The notes under the pieces are model-generated. The model saw only the letters and a list, made by a program, of their open reading frames with translations, searched no databases and was not told where the DNA came from. From NCBI RefSeq assembly GCF_000002865.3, contig NW_001865043.1:1171018-1235017 (forward strand): DNA of 64,000 nucleotides. The letters run 5' to 3'. This DNA is from Monosiga brevicollis MX1. Lineage: Eukaryota; Opisthokonta; Choanoflagellata; Craspedida; Salpingoecidae. Of this stretch, positions 35,667-47,889 are shown piece by piece (position 1 is the stretch's first letter; each line of letters starts with the position of its first letter). Both the position numbers and the translations under genes were made by a program.

Positions 35667-38107
35667 ATGGGATGCGCTCCAAGTACGCAGCACCAGATGG
35701 TGCTGCCTTATGAGGTTACTCAGGAGGCCAGCACGTCATCCACAGAGCAACGAGGTGTCAGCATCATCATGTTACAGCGAATTCTTGAGCACCCTCGTTT
35801 CAAGCCCACCATGACCACTGCCGACGTGTGCCGGGCCATCATCATGCCTGAGAGCAAAAAGGCTGGCTGCGCCTACGCTGCTCTTCCTGAGTTTGCTCAG
35901 GTGCGACCCTGCCTTAATGTTACGCCTCGTGTGCATACAACGCTGACACGCGCCCTCACAGGATGAGCTCTTGGTGGGGCGTGCCACACACTTTGTGAGT
36001 CACGCATGGGCCTACTCGTACAATGACCTCGTCGATGCGCTTGCTGGCTTTGCGGGTACGTCTGCAACCTGATGACCACTGTCAAACCCAATGACCCTGC
36101 GACTTGCTGGGTATCAGGTCGCATCAGGCCTGTCCAACTGACTCGACTTGAACCCTACCTCTTTCTACTAGGTGGACATTCAAAGCAACGTCCCTACTTC
36201 TGGGTGGATCTCATGCTGGTGGACCAAAATAATGACCTCTCTCGACCCCATCAATGGTGGAGCACGACTTTCAAGAACAGTATCCAAGAATTGGGACACA
36301 CCGTGGCCGTCATGATGCCTTATGATGCGCCCAAAAATATCAGCCGCGCCTGGGTAGGTTGTGCCTAACACACGTCGCCCAACTCGAACACCCAAGGTCC
36401 AGCCTGATCTAAGCCATCAGGTCCTTCCCTGGCGCACGGGCCAACGCTTGTTGGCGGTCGCGGATGTTGCCATGGTCGCTTCTGGTGCGACTCTGGCCAA
36501 CATGGGGCGACGCGAACAAGCAGCATACTTGACTCAATCTGGCTATTGGCTGGCAGGTCCTGTGGGAGCTCTTCTGCACACTGACGACGGGTACCGAGCT
36601 CTCCATTGCCTTTCATCCGGATAGCTATCGCCGCTTTCGCGCAGCTCTGCATCACAATCTGGGGCAGTTTATGCAGATGGTGGAAGCTGTGGACGCAGAA
36701 AAGTCCGAGGCCTTTGATCCGTCTGATCGCGAACAGATTCACCGGGCCATTCGCGAGGAGATTGGCTTTACAAAGTTAAATGCACAAATTCGATCCGGCC
36801 TGTTGGGCGTCTTTCTGGCTGGCGTTGCACGGGGCATTGAGAAGGGTACACACACGCTCGACCATGCGCGCCCTTTGTTGGAGGCAGGAGCCAACCCCAA
36901 CATGCTAGCCACCATTCTGACCCCGCTGGCGGTGGCTGCGGGGGCTGGACTTGAGCCCTTGGCTGAACTTCTCTTCTCGTACAATGTTGAGGTTAACAGG
37001 CAAATGCCTGCCCGGAATACCGCGCTACACGTGGCTGCCCTTGAGGGTCAAGCTCGGATGGTGCAGCTGTTGCTGGCCCATGGCGCCGACGCCACCAAGC
37101 GCAACGGCGATGGCTTAACGGCGCAACAGGCTGCCCAGGCACGTATCAATGCCATTGAAGCTTTGGCGGTGGAAGGCCTTCATGCCGAAGCACCGCAGCA
37201 GCTCTGGAGGCACGCGCAGGGCTGCATTCAGGCCCTGAACATGAACGCTTTCAAATCGCTTCTGTCCATGCCCAACCCACCCGAAGCCATCTTGATCCAT
37301 GACGAGGCCCTGTGTTTGATTTTCGCCGTGGCGGTCCCCCAAGCTCAAGAGGGCCCATTGGCTTACCACAAGGCGGCATCGGCCAACTTCTATCGTGATC
37401 CCGGCTTCAAGGACCGGATGCTCGACTTTGCATGGCAAGCACCTTTGCCCCCAACCACGGTATCACGCTTGGAGGCGCTGGTGGCAAAGGAAGCGGGTAA
37501 ACGAGCAGTTCAGGTGTTTGAGGCGGGCGGGGCCTTTCGAGCGTTTGTTTTGGCCGTCCTTGCTGCACAGCAGGCGCAGCACTCGCAGCTCTGGTCCTTG
37601 GCTCGTAGCGAGGTAGCCACGCTGAACAAGCGTGCACAAGACTTTGTAGCACGGATGCAAGCCGAATCAACCGCACAAGAGTCTTTAATGGCCGCGTTTA
37701 GACGGTTGGGTTCGGATCATGGGATTGTGATAGCCGCAGGCCTGCTGATGGTCGCAGCAGGCGCGCCAGCACTAGATTCGACAGCAATTGCAGCCCGCGT
37801 GGCGACCACCCCGACAAGCACATGGTCAAACATGTTTATCCATGGGGGTGAGTCGCGGGCGCTTGCCGCACTGCAAACCGTGACACGGGCCGAGTTGGCA
37901 TCCGAGGCCGAAGCCCAGGGCCTCTATGATTGCTGCGTAGCTCACCTGTTGGCCACCTTGGGAGAAGAGGCCGTCCAAGCCTTGAGTCTGGTGACGGTGC
38001 GGCCCGTAAATTTGAACGAGGAGCTACAAGCCCAGATGGAGCAGCTGCAGGCTGTCACGCGTTTGCTCACCGCCGCCACAGCGGTTGGTGCCCATAGCTG
38101 CCCATAA
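35667..38107 (+). CDS. Lipidated 'SHAW'/TIR-like domain plus ankyrin-repeat protein
   Basis: Four exons join in phase to about 686 residues: 35667-35900, 35962-36055, 36172-36353 and 36557-38107. The N-terminus MGCAPSTQ is a classic myristoylation plus palmitoylation signal. Residues ~80-200 hold a domain with FVSHAWAYSYNDLVDALAGF, PYFWVDLMLVDQN, WWSTTFKNSIQELGHTVAVM and SRAWVLWELFC. This motif series recurs in protist proteins and resembles TIR/SEFIR folds in its 'F-(I/V)-S-H' strand and following helix; homology to TIR is inference. Ankyrin repeats follow (ARPLLEAGANPNM.., TALHVAALEGQARMVQLLLAHGA). The C-terminal ~350 residues are helical and Ala-rich with no family recognised. A membrane-attached signalling or defence sensor is possible but not shown. 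Confidence 0.85.
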
Positions 38108-38797
38108 CAGCCCCAATAATTTCTGACAATTTTCTGCAATTTTTTTCTTGTTGTTGTTGTGCAAAAGTTGATTTTGCTTGCATGCACTTATTCTAATTTC
38201 TTCGAAAAAGATAGAGTTGAGAATGGCAGAGCGGCAGATCAGGCGGCTGGAGTGGTTGGTGGTCGGCAAGCAAGCTGTGGCTGTGATGGCAGGCTCTCAT
38301 GCAGAGAGACGTCATTATTATTCTTTCTTTATTATGAGCCGTAACATCGCCCCGAATCACGTCATTGTGGGCAGCTCTAGAAGCAGAAAGGGCTCCAGTT
38401 GTCTGCAAAACAACAACATTGCTTGCGCGAAGAATGGAAGAGTGGAGCCGAACTACGAGAGCTCCAGCTTACAACATCTCTGTACGTCTTCTCTTCAGTA
38501 GCCCTTCCGCCAACGCCTGGGCTAGAAGGAGGCAAGACACAAGACACAAGACGCCAACTTGCATGGGCAACCGGTTCTTGATCGCAATGACCGAGATTGC
38601 ATCGTCCCCAACAACTCGCCGGTCCCGAGGCGGGGACGCAACCCTGAACACCTACTCAAGCCCTGCCGGGGACTGCGTCGGTGCCATTTTCTTTCCTACA
38701 TCCCCATCGAAAACCTTGATCTTTGCCCAGTTGACCCTGCCAGCCTTTTCTCTGTGCTTTGACAGCCGTCTTCCTTGCCCAGGCCCTCATCTACATC
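38108..38797. other. Intergenic stretch upstream of catalase
   Basis: The gap holds the 3' end of the ankyrin gene and the presumed catalase promoter. No coding exon, RNA gene or clear motif was recognised. An untranslated first catalase exon is possible but not demonstrable. Confidence 0.45.
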
Positions 38798-39577
38798 ATG
38801 TCCAAGTGCCCCTACACGACTGACGCGGCCGGTCATCCGTTGGATGACCAAAACGCTGCGCTTCGTGCGGGCTCCACCGGCCCCTTGGTCGTGGATCCCC
38901 GTCTTTACGAGCACAATGCCATCTTCAACCGTGAGGTACGTGCGCGCGTCGTGCGCTCACACATTTCCTTGGACAGCGTCGCCCTGATCCTCCGCGTCCT
39001 GGCCGGTTGCAGCGCATCCCGGAACGCGTGGTCCATGCCAACGGGGCCGGTGCCTTTGGTACCTTTCGTGTGACAAAGGACGTGTCACAGTACACCAAGG
39101 CGAGCTTTCTGAGCTCCGTCGGCAAGGAGACCAAGATTGCCGCTCGCTTCTCCACGGTGGCTGGAGAGCGCGGCTTTGCCGATGCCGACCGTGACGTCCG
39201 CGGCTTTGGCGTTCGCTTTTATACCGACGAAGGCAACTTTGATCTGGTCGGCAACAACACACCCATCTTCTTTGTGCGTGACCCCAACAAATTCCAAGGT
39301 AAGCGCGTCAACAACGGTGGCCCGCTGCCAACACCACGGTTGCCTCTGACCACCCATATGCCCTTTGATTGCATTGCACATAGACTTTATTCACTCGCAA
39401 AAGCGCAACCCACAGACAGATCTGCGTGACTGGGAGGTACGGTTACTCGAGTCAACACGGGCCCTATTGGCAGATGGATAAGAAGTCATTCCATTGAGCC
39501 ACTGACTCTGATCCCTCTAGGGGGGTTGCAGTGTTTGTTTACATCCATGTTTGCTCTTGACATTTGACTGATACATT

Positions 39578-39613
<36 letters not shown>

Positions 39614-40798
39614 TTTTCCGATGGTCTTGTTTTTAGGCGCGCTGGGACTTTTGGTCTTTGTCACCCGAGTCAGTGCATCAGGTGCTGATTCTCATGTCTG
39701 ACCGCGGCGTGCCTCGTACCTACCGCCGTAAGTGCACTGCTGCCATTGAAAGGAGCCCTCGGTGACCTTCTCCAATTGGCCCACACCCCGCTCACCCCAC
39801 TCCTGTTGGTCAAATCTCATTCCTGCAGATGAGCATGGCTACGGAAGCCACACGTTCAGCCTCATCAACGATAAGGACGAGCGGGTCTGGTGTAAATGGC
39901 ACATGCGCACCAACCAAGGCTATGAGGTGCGTTTTACCCATCAGCTCAAACCGCGACCAAGCTGAGGTGGACTCGATCGGCTCGCAGCTCATATCGATGA
40001 TCGCCCCTCTCCTAGACTCTTGCCGAGGAGGAGGCACAAAAGGTGCGTGGCGCCAACCCGGACAGCCACAAGGATGACCTGTTCCATGCCATTGAGCGTG
40101 GCGAGTACCCATCTTGGAAGGTGTGCCTTCAGATCATGACCGATGAGCAGGCCAAGAAGATGGACTTTGACATTTTTGATCTCACCAAGGTCTGGAGTCA
40201 CAAGGAATTTCCCCTGATTGAAGTTGGCGAGATGACTCTGAACCGCAACCCCCAAAACTACTTTGCCGAGGTCGAGCAATTGGCTCTTTCGCCGGGCAAC
40301 TTGGTGCCCGGCATTGGCGCCTCCCCTGACCCCATGCTGCAGATCCGCCTGATTGCCTACACCGATGCCGCCAATTACCGCCTGGGCGTCAATCATTACC
40401 AGCTACCTGTCAACGCCCCCGTCTGCCCGGTGTCTCACAAGAAGTACCGCGATGGGCTCATGAACCCGAGTGCAAACAGCGGGGGCCACCCAAACTACCA
40501 GCCCAACAGCATGGACAAGTACCCAACCTTCAAAGAGGGTTCCTGGGAACCTCCGCTCCCACTCGACCAAGCCGTCGTTCAGCGCAAGCGTCAGGGTCAA
40601 CCGGATGACGTCTACTTCCAGCCCCGTGCCCTCTTTCAGATGTTTGAGAAGGACCACAAGGAGCGTGTGTACAAGAACGTGGCTGGCACTATGAAGGGCA
40701 TCAAGCAAGAGATTATCGAGCGTCAACTCGAAGTTTTCGGCAAGGTTGATGCTGAGCTGGAGCAAGGCATCCGCGTTGCCCTGGAACAGGAGGCCTAA
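38798..40798 (+). CDS. Monofunctional haem catalase
   Basis: Six exons join in phase to 482 residues: 38798-38935, 39013-39298, 39384-39436, 39637-39727, 39829-39926 and 40016-40798. It converts hydrogen peroxide to water and oxygen. The catalytic His block reads [20 protein letters not shown], the distal Asn lies in [16 protein letters not shown], and [18 protein letters not shown] and [20 protein letters not shown] follow. The haem-ligand Tyr is in [14 protein letters not shown], where animal enzymes have RLFSYPDTHRHRLG. The length fits small-subunit catalases. There is no clear C-terminal SKL-type peroxisomal signal (ends LEQEA). The segment [20 protein letters not shown] differs from animal catalases. 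Which catalase clade it belongs to needs a tree. A 33-base T tract lies in intron 3 (about 39578-39610). Confidence 0.95.
39578..39610. repeat. Poly-T tract in catalase intron 3
   Basis: An uninterrupted run of about 33 T lies within the intron ending at the acceptor at 39635-39636. It is either an extreme pyrimidine tract or simple slippage. Confidence 0.9.
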
Positions 40799-41188
40799 GC
40801 ATTGCCACAATAGCTTGTGTGTGCTGGAGAAGGAAAGGCATGCCCCGTGGTGTGTATTGCCGCTCTAACTCTTTTTTTGTTCTAGTTTTACTTGTTCTTG
40901 TTGCTTGTATGAATCATGATCCGTTTGCGGACTATCGCGCACGCGTGGGTGTGACCGCTCGTCACCATCCATTTCCCCGTGGGAAACCAGTCCTAATTGA
41001 ATGCCGTTCTTCACGCGCTAATCAGAGATCTGATTAAGTGGGTCAAGGTTGATGTCAACTCAAAATTCAAATTGGTCAAACCCTTTTGCTCTTGTAGCAA
41101 CTTGACATGAGGCATGAAGGCCCTCTTGCAGCCTTCCCGCTGGAGGGTCGAGGCCGCAGACATTGCATTGTTGAGGCGCCCCTGGCAT
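40799..41188. other. Intergenic stretch between convergent genes
   Basis: This gap separates the stops of catalase and the CTD phosphatase and presumably holds both 3' untranslated regions. No further feature was recognised. Confidence 0.5.
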
Positions 41189-43990
41189 TCAAGGCGTGTC
41201 GGGTACGATTGGAATGTCTACAGAAGCCAGACGTGCTCGAGCTCCACCCAATAAGCGATGCATCCCATACTCTTCGCTGAGAGCGCTACGAACATCCTCC
41301 TAAAGTAAACAAACCCAATTCGATGTGATGAAAAGATGAATGCTTCAAATGAAATAAAGATCAGTCGGCGACAGGTGCAGACACGGCACCCCCCTGCTCG
41401 TACCTTCTCAGCCAACCTTCTCAGCACCCGCAAAACGCCGAGCAGTTCACTGTCCTCGGGGTCGTCATACCACGACGAAACGGGCAGGCCATTCTCCACC
41501 TAGCGCATGACGATATGACAGGTGGCGCGCAGATGGTCGGTCAGTGAATGCACAGCGTTGCAAGATGGTTGGATCAGGCCCAACGCACACGTTAGTGCCA
41601 GCAAAGCAAATGCAACGAATCGACCCAGCCTGCCTACCTGGAGCGCAAAAGCCAGCGGGTTGTTGTCGACAATGATCGTTCGTTCCAACGGCCGGCCGAG
41701 ACAGCGCAAGTCCTTGACATAAGTATTATCCAAACACTGGCAGTGTTGACGATAAAGCCGATGCTGGATGTGGCCTTCTGGATCGAGCCAATCTAAAAGG
41801 TCGCCAGCATAGATTTCTTGCGAGGCCGTAAAGACAATCACTTCGAACAACTGAGAACGAAGACGGCGTTGAGTTGGAAGGTGAGAAGGTGTGCGATCAA
41901 GCGGGAGGGTAGTGATTGTTTCAAGGCATGCCAATTGAGGGAAGGGCAACACCAAAGACACCAGCCTGGCTCTGACCTCAGCGACGTGTTGAAGAAACTT
42001 GCGAGCAAAGGGTCGCACATGGACGTGCACAACCAGTGTGCGATTTTCGTAATTGATGATTTGCTACCACATTGGCACAAGTGAGAAATTACCCGGTATG
42101 CAGTCAGTCGGACAGCAGCCAATGGACCAAACAAGCCCTTGGGTCCAGAGATCAAAGCATGCCTAACCTGGTGGGTACTTAGAGGTGAGGGCCGCAGCTG
42201 GCTGTGCACCAGGGTTTCGTCAAGATCCAGTACGAGCGTGGGTCGCTGATCACGAGCCGGCGGCAAGCAGGGTGGTGGAGTTGACGGGTAGTCGGGTAAG
42301 TCCAACATGAACCTTAATCTAAAGAGCTCACATGACAAGACGTCAATGTGAGTGAAGGTACGGTCGTTAGACACCAGGTGTAAAGCTCAAGCAAGTCTGG
42401 ACGGCAGGCTTCAACGGGATCCCTGTTGTACCTTTTCCAGTTGAGCGCTTCAATCAGACTTTGTGCCAAAGTGGGCTATACACAAAATGGTAGCGTGGGA
42501 GCGCTGAGTGAGCCTGTGGTCACTCGTGCAGTTGTTTGCACGGCGTCAATGGGTCCCAAAAGCCAACGAACCTTGGCGCGAAATGTCTCTTGAATGTGGT
42601 TGCGCAGCCATTCATCAGCGTGCATCTCTGAATCTGCCGCTGAGGTGGGTCGGGTGGGGGAGGGGAAGGATCAATCAGTGTTGCACTTCAATGATTTTCG
42701 GTGCTTGAAGCAAAGAGGTCCGGCTCAGGTCATCCACTTTTAAATCGCGTAGCACACTGCGGTACATCAAGCGCCCACCTTGTAATGTGGGGGCACGTGT
42801 GGATGAGAAGAGGTTAAAAAATGGCTTGAGCGAGTCAAAGAATGAGGATCGCCTTTGAAATGGTGCGCGCAGAAGATGGGTGAGGTTGGTGCCTTGGAAG
42901 CACATCAAATGAGAACACCATAAATGAGGAGCAAGGCTCAGCCGCACATGGGCTGGGATTTACCTTCGGCGGCTGGGGGTAGTGTCAGGCGGAGAGGCTG
43001 GCAGTGTTGCAGCAGCGGGCTGAAAAGCCTCGTCGTCGTCATTACTGGCAAGGCGGCTCCGCTTGGCCGCAGGACCTGGAGCAATGCGCACAGCAAAGCA
43101 CATGTGAGATCCAGGCAAAAGGGCTTTGCGTTTGACGTGGGGCGTGGGTGGGGACGTGGCACCGTTAAACGTGATGCCCAGGACCTTGTCCGTGTGTAGA
43201 ATGACTCACGCTCGACAGAGGTAATGGGACCATCAGAGTCTGCGGTGGTGGCGCGGGGCGGCGTCTGGGGCGCCATGTCAAAGGCCGTGCCACAATCGGG
43301 ATTTGCCGATTGGTCCTGTGGCGCTATTGAGCACACTTGTCCCATGGGGGCCGGCCTCGGGCCTGAGACAATTGATGAGCCGTTGTAGGTATTGACAACG
43401 GCACCGGGTCCTGTGGAATATGCCCGCAACCGCGCGCGGCGTCTTGGAGAAAGAATAATACGGCGGGCTGAGAAGTTGCCATTGGAAGTAGGAGCTGAGG
43501 TTTGGGGTGTATGGGGCCTCTTGCCAGGGCGTCGAGCCTGGTCCTGCAGCTCCTGCAGTGTGCGGGCGCTTGTGCAATGAGCAAGACCGAGGTGATCGAG
43601 CATAAAGGGACAGCTCTGAGAGCTTGGCAGGAAGAGCACTCACCTGTGGCAGTGAGCCAAAAAAGGCCTCCTTGACTTTTGAAAACAGGCTGCCAAAAAG
43701 TGAAGACTAAGACAGAGAGAGCTAGAGTGAGGCGGATGGAGGCGGATGTCCAGGGCGATGTGGGGAGCATGCGTTGCCCGATCAAGCAAGCTCACGCGTC
43801 GATTGGCTGAAGAGGGAGTGAGCTGGGCTTGAGCCTCGGAATTGCGGCGGACGTCGGCTCTCCCGGGCTGGGAATCGTGTTCGTCTTGAGCGATACTTGA
43901 CATCGCTTGGGCTGGGTCCTGAGCGGGAGCCGTAGCGGCAGTTGCGGGCGCGGATGTGGGCGCAGCTGTTGCGTCTGCCGTGTGTGCCAT
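41189..43990 (-). CDS. SCP/Dullard-type CTD phosphatase (HAD family)
   Basis: The start at 43990 (MAHTADATAAPTSAPATA) leads into a long disordered Ala/Ser/Pro N-terminal half. Exons near 43710-43646 (LFGSLFSKVKEAFFGSL), about 43600-43208 and 43078-42960 follow, with further ones at about 42.9-42.4 kb whose joins are unresolved. The catalytic domain has the nucleophile motif DLDETLVHSQLRP (about 42210), RPFARKFLQHVAE, VIVFTASQEIYAGDLLDWLD, YVKDLRCLGRPLERTIIVDN and LPVSSWYDDPEDSELL, and ends at VPDTP with the stop at 41191-41189. DxDxT phosphatases of this group dephosphorylate the RNA polymerase II tail, lipin or Smads. The spacing 'YVKDL..LGR.L..TIIVDN' fits the CTDSP/CTDSPL2/CTDNEP1 group. 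It is divergent from the SDR gene. Confidence 0.87.
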
Positions 43991-44653
<663 letters not shown>

Positions 44654-46056
44654 ATGGAAGCGGGGATGAGCATTGCGCTGGGACTGGCTTTGCTAGGCCT
44701 GGTCTTGATTCTGGCAGTGACGATTGTGAGGCCGCTACGGGCGCTTCTGGATCAACGCCGCTGGCAGCGTCATCTTCGTGCCCTGTACGAACCCTGTCCT
44801 TGCCCAATGCCTAAGTTGTTGTCGCGCACGCTGAGTTTGTGCACATCCGTTTCGTTTGCTTGACAGAGCGGCACGACCCGCCGGCCAGCGCTTTGCGCTA
44901 ATCACGGGTGGCACCGACGGCATTGGCTTTCACCTGGCACGGCACTGCGCGAGTCAGGGCCTGGATCTCTATCTCACGGGCCGAACCTCTGCCGACTGTG
45001 CGGCTGCTGCGCAGCAACTCAAGCAACTGGCTCCTGATGTGGTCATCAAGGTAAGCCTGCGACAGGGCGGAGGCGAAGCCAGCTTTTGGCCACCAGTGCG
45101 CGCTTTGATGGAGGCCATTCGATGGTGCCCGGTTTTTGTTGCTTTCTTCAGCGGCTGTTGCGGATGATGCTGATGCTGTTCTTCGTGTTGGTTGACAGAC
45201 CTTTGCCGGCGATCTGAGCCAACGTGCTGTGCAGGACCAACTCTTTGTCCATTTGGAAGATCTCGCACTTCAAAACGGTGCGTATATGTGCCGGCTTGCT
45301 TGACTTGCCAGGGGGCTTTCTCTCGGACTTGCTGCTTGTCCACACTTTGAGCATGCGACCTCTCAATTTCCCAGCCTCACTACCGCTCGCCGTGGTCGTG
45401 GACACCACATTGCGCGGCCTTCCTCCGATCATGACGTGATGCCGCTTTTTCTGGATGATAAAATAGTGCAAGTGGCCATCCTGAACGTAGGCTTGTCTAC
45501 CAGCGTGCCCAAACCGCTGAGCGAGCACACCGAGGTCGAGGCCGATGCCATCCTTGCCATCAACGCGCGGCTAAGTCTGCAACTGGCCCGTCGATTGTCT
45601 GTTGCATGGGCTAGAACCGCTGGTCCGAGGACAAAGGCTGTACCCCGACGGGTGCTAATCCTGGTCGCCTCGCTGGCCGGCGTGACGGGTGCCCCCTTTT
45701 GTGCGGTGTATGGAGCAACAAAAGCATTCCTCTTGCATCTGGGTGCTTCGCTCCGGTATGAGCTTTCCACCGTTGCTGAGGTGCTGGTCAATGCGCCAGG
45801 CATGATCCGCGCTGGCAACACCATGCGTTGGTTCAGCGCCTCACGCCTCGCGGCCCCCGACGTACTCACCGCCGAAGCCGCGGCCCGCGGCATTCTCTGC
45901 TGGGTCGGCACCGAGGCTTATCCAACTACGACCTCCGTCCTTCACTGGCTTACCCTCAAGCTTCTCACTGCCCTTCCCACAACCCTGGCCACGGCCCTGG
46001 TTGGCCAGCAGCACCAAGCCGTCATCCAGCGCCTGACCACACCGCCTCCCTCCTAA
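44654..46056 (+). CDS. Membrane-anchored short-chain dehydrogenase, 3-ketoacyl-CoA reductase/17-beta-HSD12 type
   Basis: Four exons join in phase to 327 residues: 44654-44784, 44867-45050, 45199-45277 and 45467-46056. An N-terminal membrane helix (IALGLALLGLVLILAVTIV) is followed by the Rossmann motif LITGGTDGIGFHLARHC, in which TGGTDGIG is typical of the HSD17B12/Let-767/KAR group. The usual NNVG strand reads VAILNVGLSTSVP. The catalytic Ser is in ILVASLAGVTGAP, and Tyr and Lys are in CAVYGATKAFLLHL. These enzymes reduce 3-ketoacyl-CoA in very-long-chain fatty acid elongation, or steroid ketones, at the endoplasmic reticulum using NADPH. The substrate here cannot be decided from sequence. 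The replacement of the first Asn in NNVG by Leu is unusual; HSDL1-type inactive members are an alternative. Confidence 0.87.
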
Positions 46057-46490
46057 CAGCTTGACAAGACGTGTGTGTGTGTTGCTCTTTTTTTGTTTTT
46101 TGTTTTTTCGCTATTTTTCTGACAAAATCGCATCTTCGAATTGCTGACATGCTGATAATTCAAGTGACGTGGTGCCACACACAGCCAGAAGCCACGAGAA
46201 GTTGGATGTCGCAATCATGTTGCTCCTATGGCCAATGGGATGCTCTCAAAAGCCCACTTACTCGCAGCATCGTGGTGCTGCGAGAGGCTGCGAGACACTC
46301 GAATCCGCCACCGCTCACCAGGATTTTCTTTCTGTTCTCTCCGTTCTCTCCGTTTCTCCACGTCAAGTATGATGACCATGGCTTTGCGAGTGAATGGCAC
46401 GAAGCAGACTACCCGGCAGTTGCTCTGGCATTTTTCTCTGCGCGCTGACTTGATCACGACCCTCACCTGTCACGCAAACACACCGTCAAT
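46057..46490. other. Intergenic stretch without recognised gene
   Basis: Lies between two genes on the same strand. I see no coding exon, RNA gene or strong repeat here; it should contain the terminator of the SDR gene and the promoter of the next gene. Confidence 0.4.
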
Positions 46491-47612
46491 ATGACACGCC
46501 CTTGCTCCTGGCTGCCACTGCTGGCCGTTCTGCTGGCTTTGGTGGCTACCTCTCACGCCTTTCGTGCCCCCTCATTCTTCGGCGCCCCGGGCATCTTCGA
46601 TCCATGGATGGGCATGGATGGCTCTGCTGCCCGGTGGGGCAGCCACCAGCAGGGCTTGGGCGCCCCATGGGCTCGCAGGCATCCTCGCCATCGTCACTTG
46701 CACCCATTGGAGGACGCTGAGGTACAGGAGCGCCAACGCCAGCAACGCCAACAGCAACTGAACCAGCTACGCCAGCGCCAAGCCACTACTGCCCACGAAC
46801 TAGAGGTCGAGGAGCACCGCTTGGCTCGCTTCAAGAAGGAGATTGACGATTATCTGTCGCGCGAACGTGCGGTTTTAGAGGCCACCGTGCCTGGCACGCA
46901 CCTCTATTATCGCCGCTTGCAAACCTACCGCCAGCATCTGCAGCAAGGAGCCCGCGAGCTGCAACAGCAACAGCGTCGTGTAGAGAACTCGCGTCATCAA
47001 CTGCGCGATATCACTGCTGCTGTGGAGCGCCTTGCTGCCTCTCTTGGCATGGACAGCACGACATCTCAGGTACCCACCCACGATGCTCACTCACACCCGT
47101 CTGATAAGCCTTTGGACCAGCTCCCAGCTGCCCCATCCCTCGAGGAACAACACGTATCGACGCCCAAGGAAGCCATGCCCCAAGAACAGGCCCCGAAACG
47201 CCAGCAACAGCAACAGCAACAACAACAACAACAACAACATCACTTTCACCACCACCGCCACCATCATCAACACCAACACCAACACCACCATCAACATCAG
47301 CACGAGCATGAACATGAACATGAACATCGTCACGAACAACAGCGGCCTACCTTCCACACCCCAAAATCTTCTCGTCCTCAACGAGATCACGTTTTGCGCC
47401 GCCCCGCCGAGTTTGAATTCGAGCGTGACGAGGACGGCTTGCTCTGGTATCCAGGAGGTCTTTGGGTGGGTGAGGCATCCGATGAAAGTGCAGCAACCTC
47501 CAGTTCAACCTGCCAGACGCAAGCTTGCCGCGACCACCTCGCGCATACTCAGGCCATGGAAGAGTTTGCCCAACTCCTTGACCGCAACCTGCCCCCGGCG
47601 GGCACGGCATAA
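46491..47612 (+). CDS. Secreted coiled-coil protein with Gln and His-rich tracts
   Basis: A single exon of 373 residues. A strong signal peptide (SWLPLLAVLLALVATSHA) opens it. Residues ~80-190 are a charged Gln/Arg/Leu-rich helix (QERQRQQRQQQLNQLRQRQ.., YYRRLQTYRQHLQQGA) that should form a coiled coil. Then comes a poly-Gln run (about 12, DNA about 47205-47240) that passes into His-rich repeats of HHRH, HQHQ and HEHE (about 47240-47340). The C-terminal part is mixed, with a conserved-looking block DEDGLLWYPGGLWVGEAS and one CQTQAC pair. The alternating His could bind zinc, copper or nickel, or act as a pH-sensitive spacer (inference). No family was recognised. Confidence 0.8.
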   Translation: MTRPCSWLPLLAVLLALVATSHAFRAPSFFGAPGIFDPWMGMDGSAARWGSHQQGLGAPWARRHPRHRHLHPLEDAEVQERQRQQRQQQLNQLRQRQATTAHELEVEEHRLARFKKEIDDYLSRERAVLEATVPGTHLYYRRLQTYRQHLQQGARELQQQQRRVENSRHQLRDITAAVERLAASLGMDSTTSQVPTHDAHSHPSDKPLDQLPAAPSLEEQHVSTPKEAMPQEQAPKRQQQQQQQQQQQQHHFHHHRHHHQHQHQHHHQHQHEHEHEHEHRHEQQRPTFHTPKSSRPQRDHVLRRPAEFEFERDEDGLLWYPGGLWVGEASDESAATSSSTCQTQACRDHLAHTQAMEEFAQLLDRNLPPAGTA

Positions 47613-47889
47613 TAATCATACGCATGTCAAGTTGATATTCATGGGTGTCACATGTGGTGCGCCCCATTTCTGCGAGTTTCTATTCCCAATCCAGACATAA
47701 ATAACACAACATGTTCAAGCTTTTGTTGCCTCTGCCAATCATGCATATCTGACTGTTCATTCCGCACTTTTTATTTTCAATTCTTGGCGACGCCTACAAA
47801 CAAGACAAGATAGGACGGGACGATACTCCTAACAGCGCACATGCTGGCATGTCTCTTGTTTCACACAACACAAAGCACCAGCCCAATGT

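Noticed and set aside
47032-47700. Frame with Asn-Ser and Asn-Met repeats overlapping the His-rich gene
   Set aside because: Shadow of the CAG/CAC repeat in a second phase; the frame with signal peptide is the gene.
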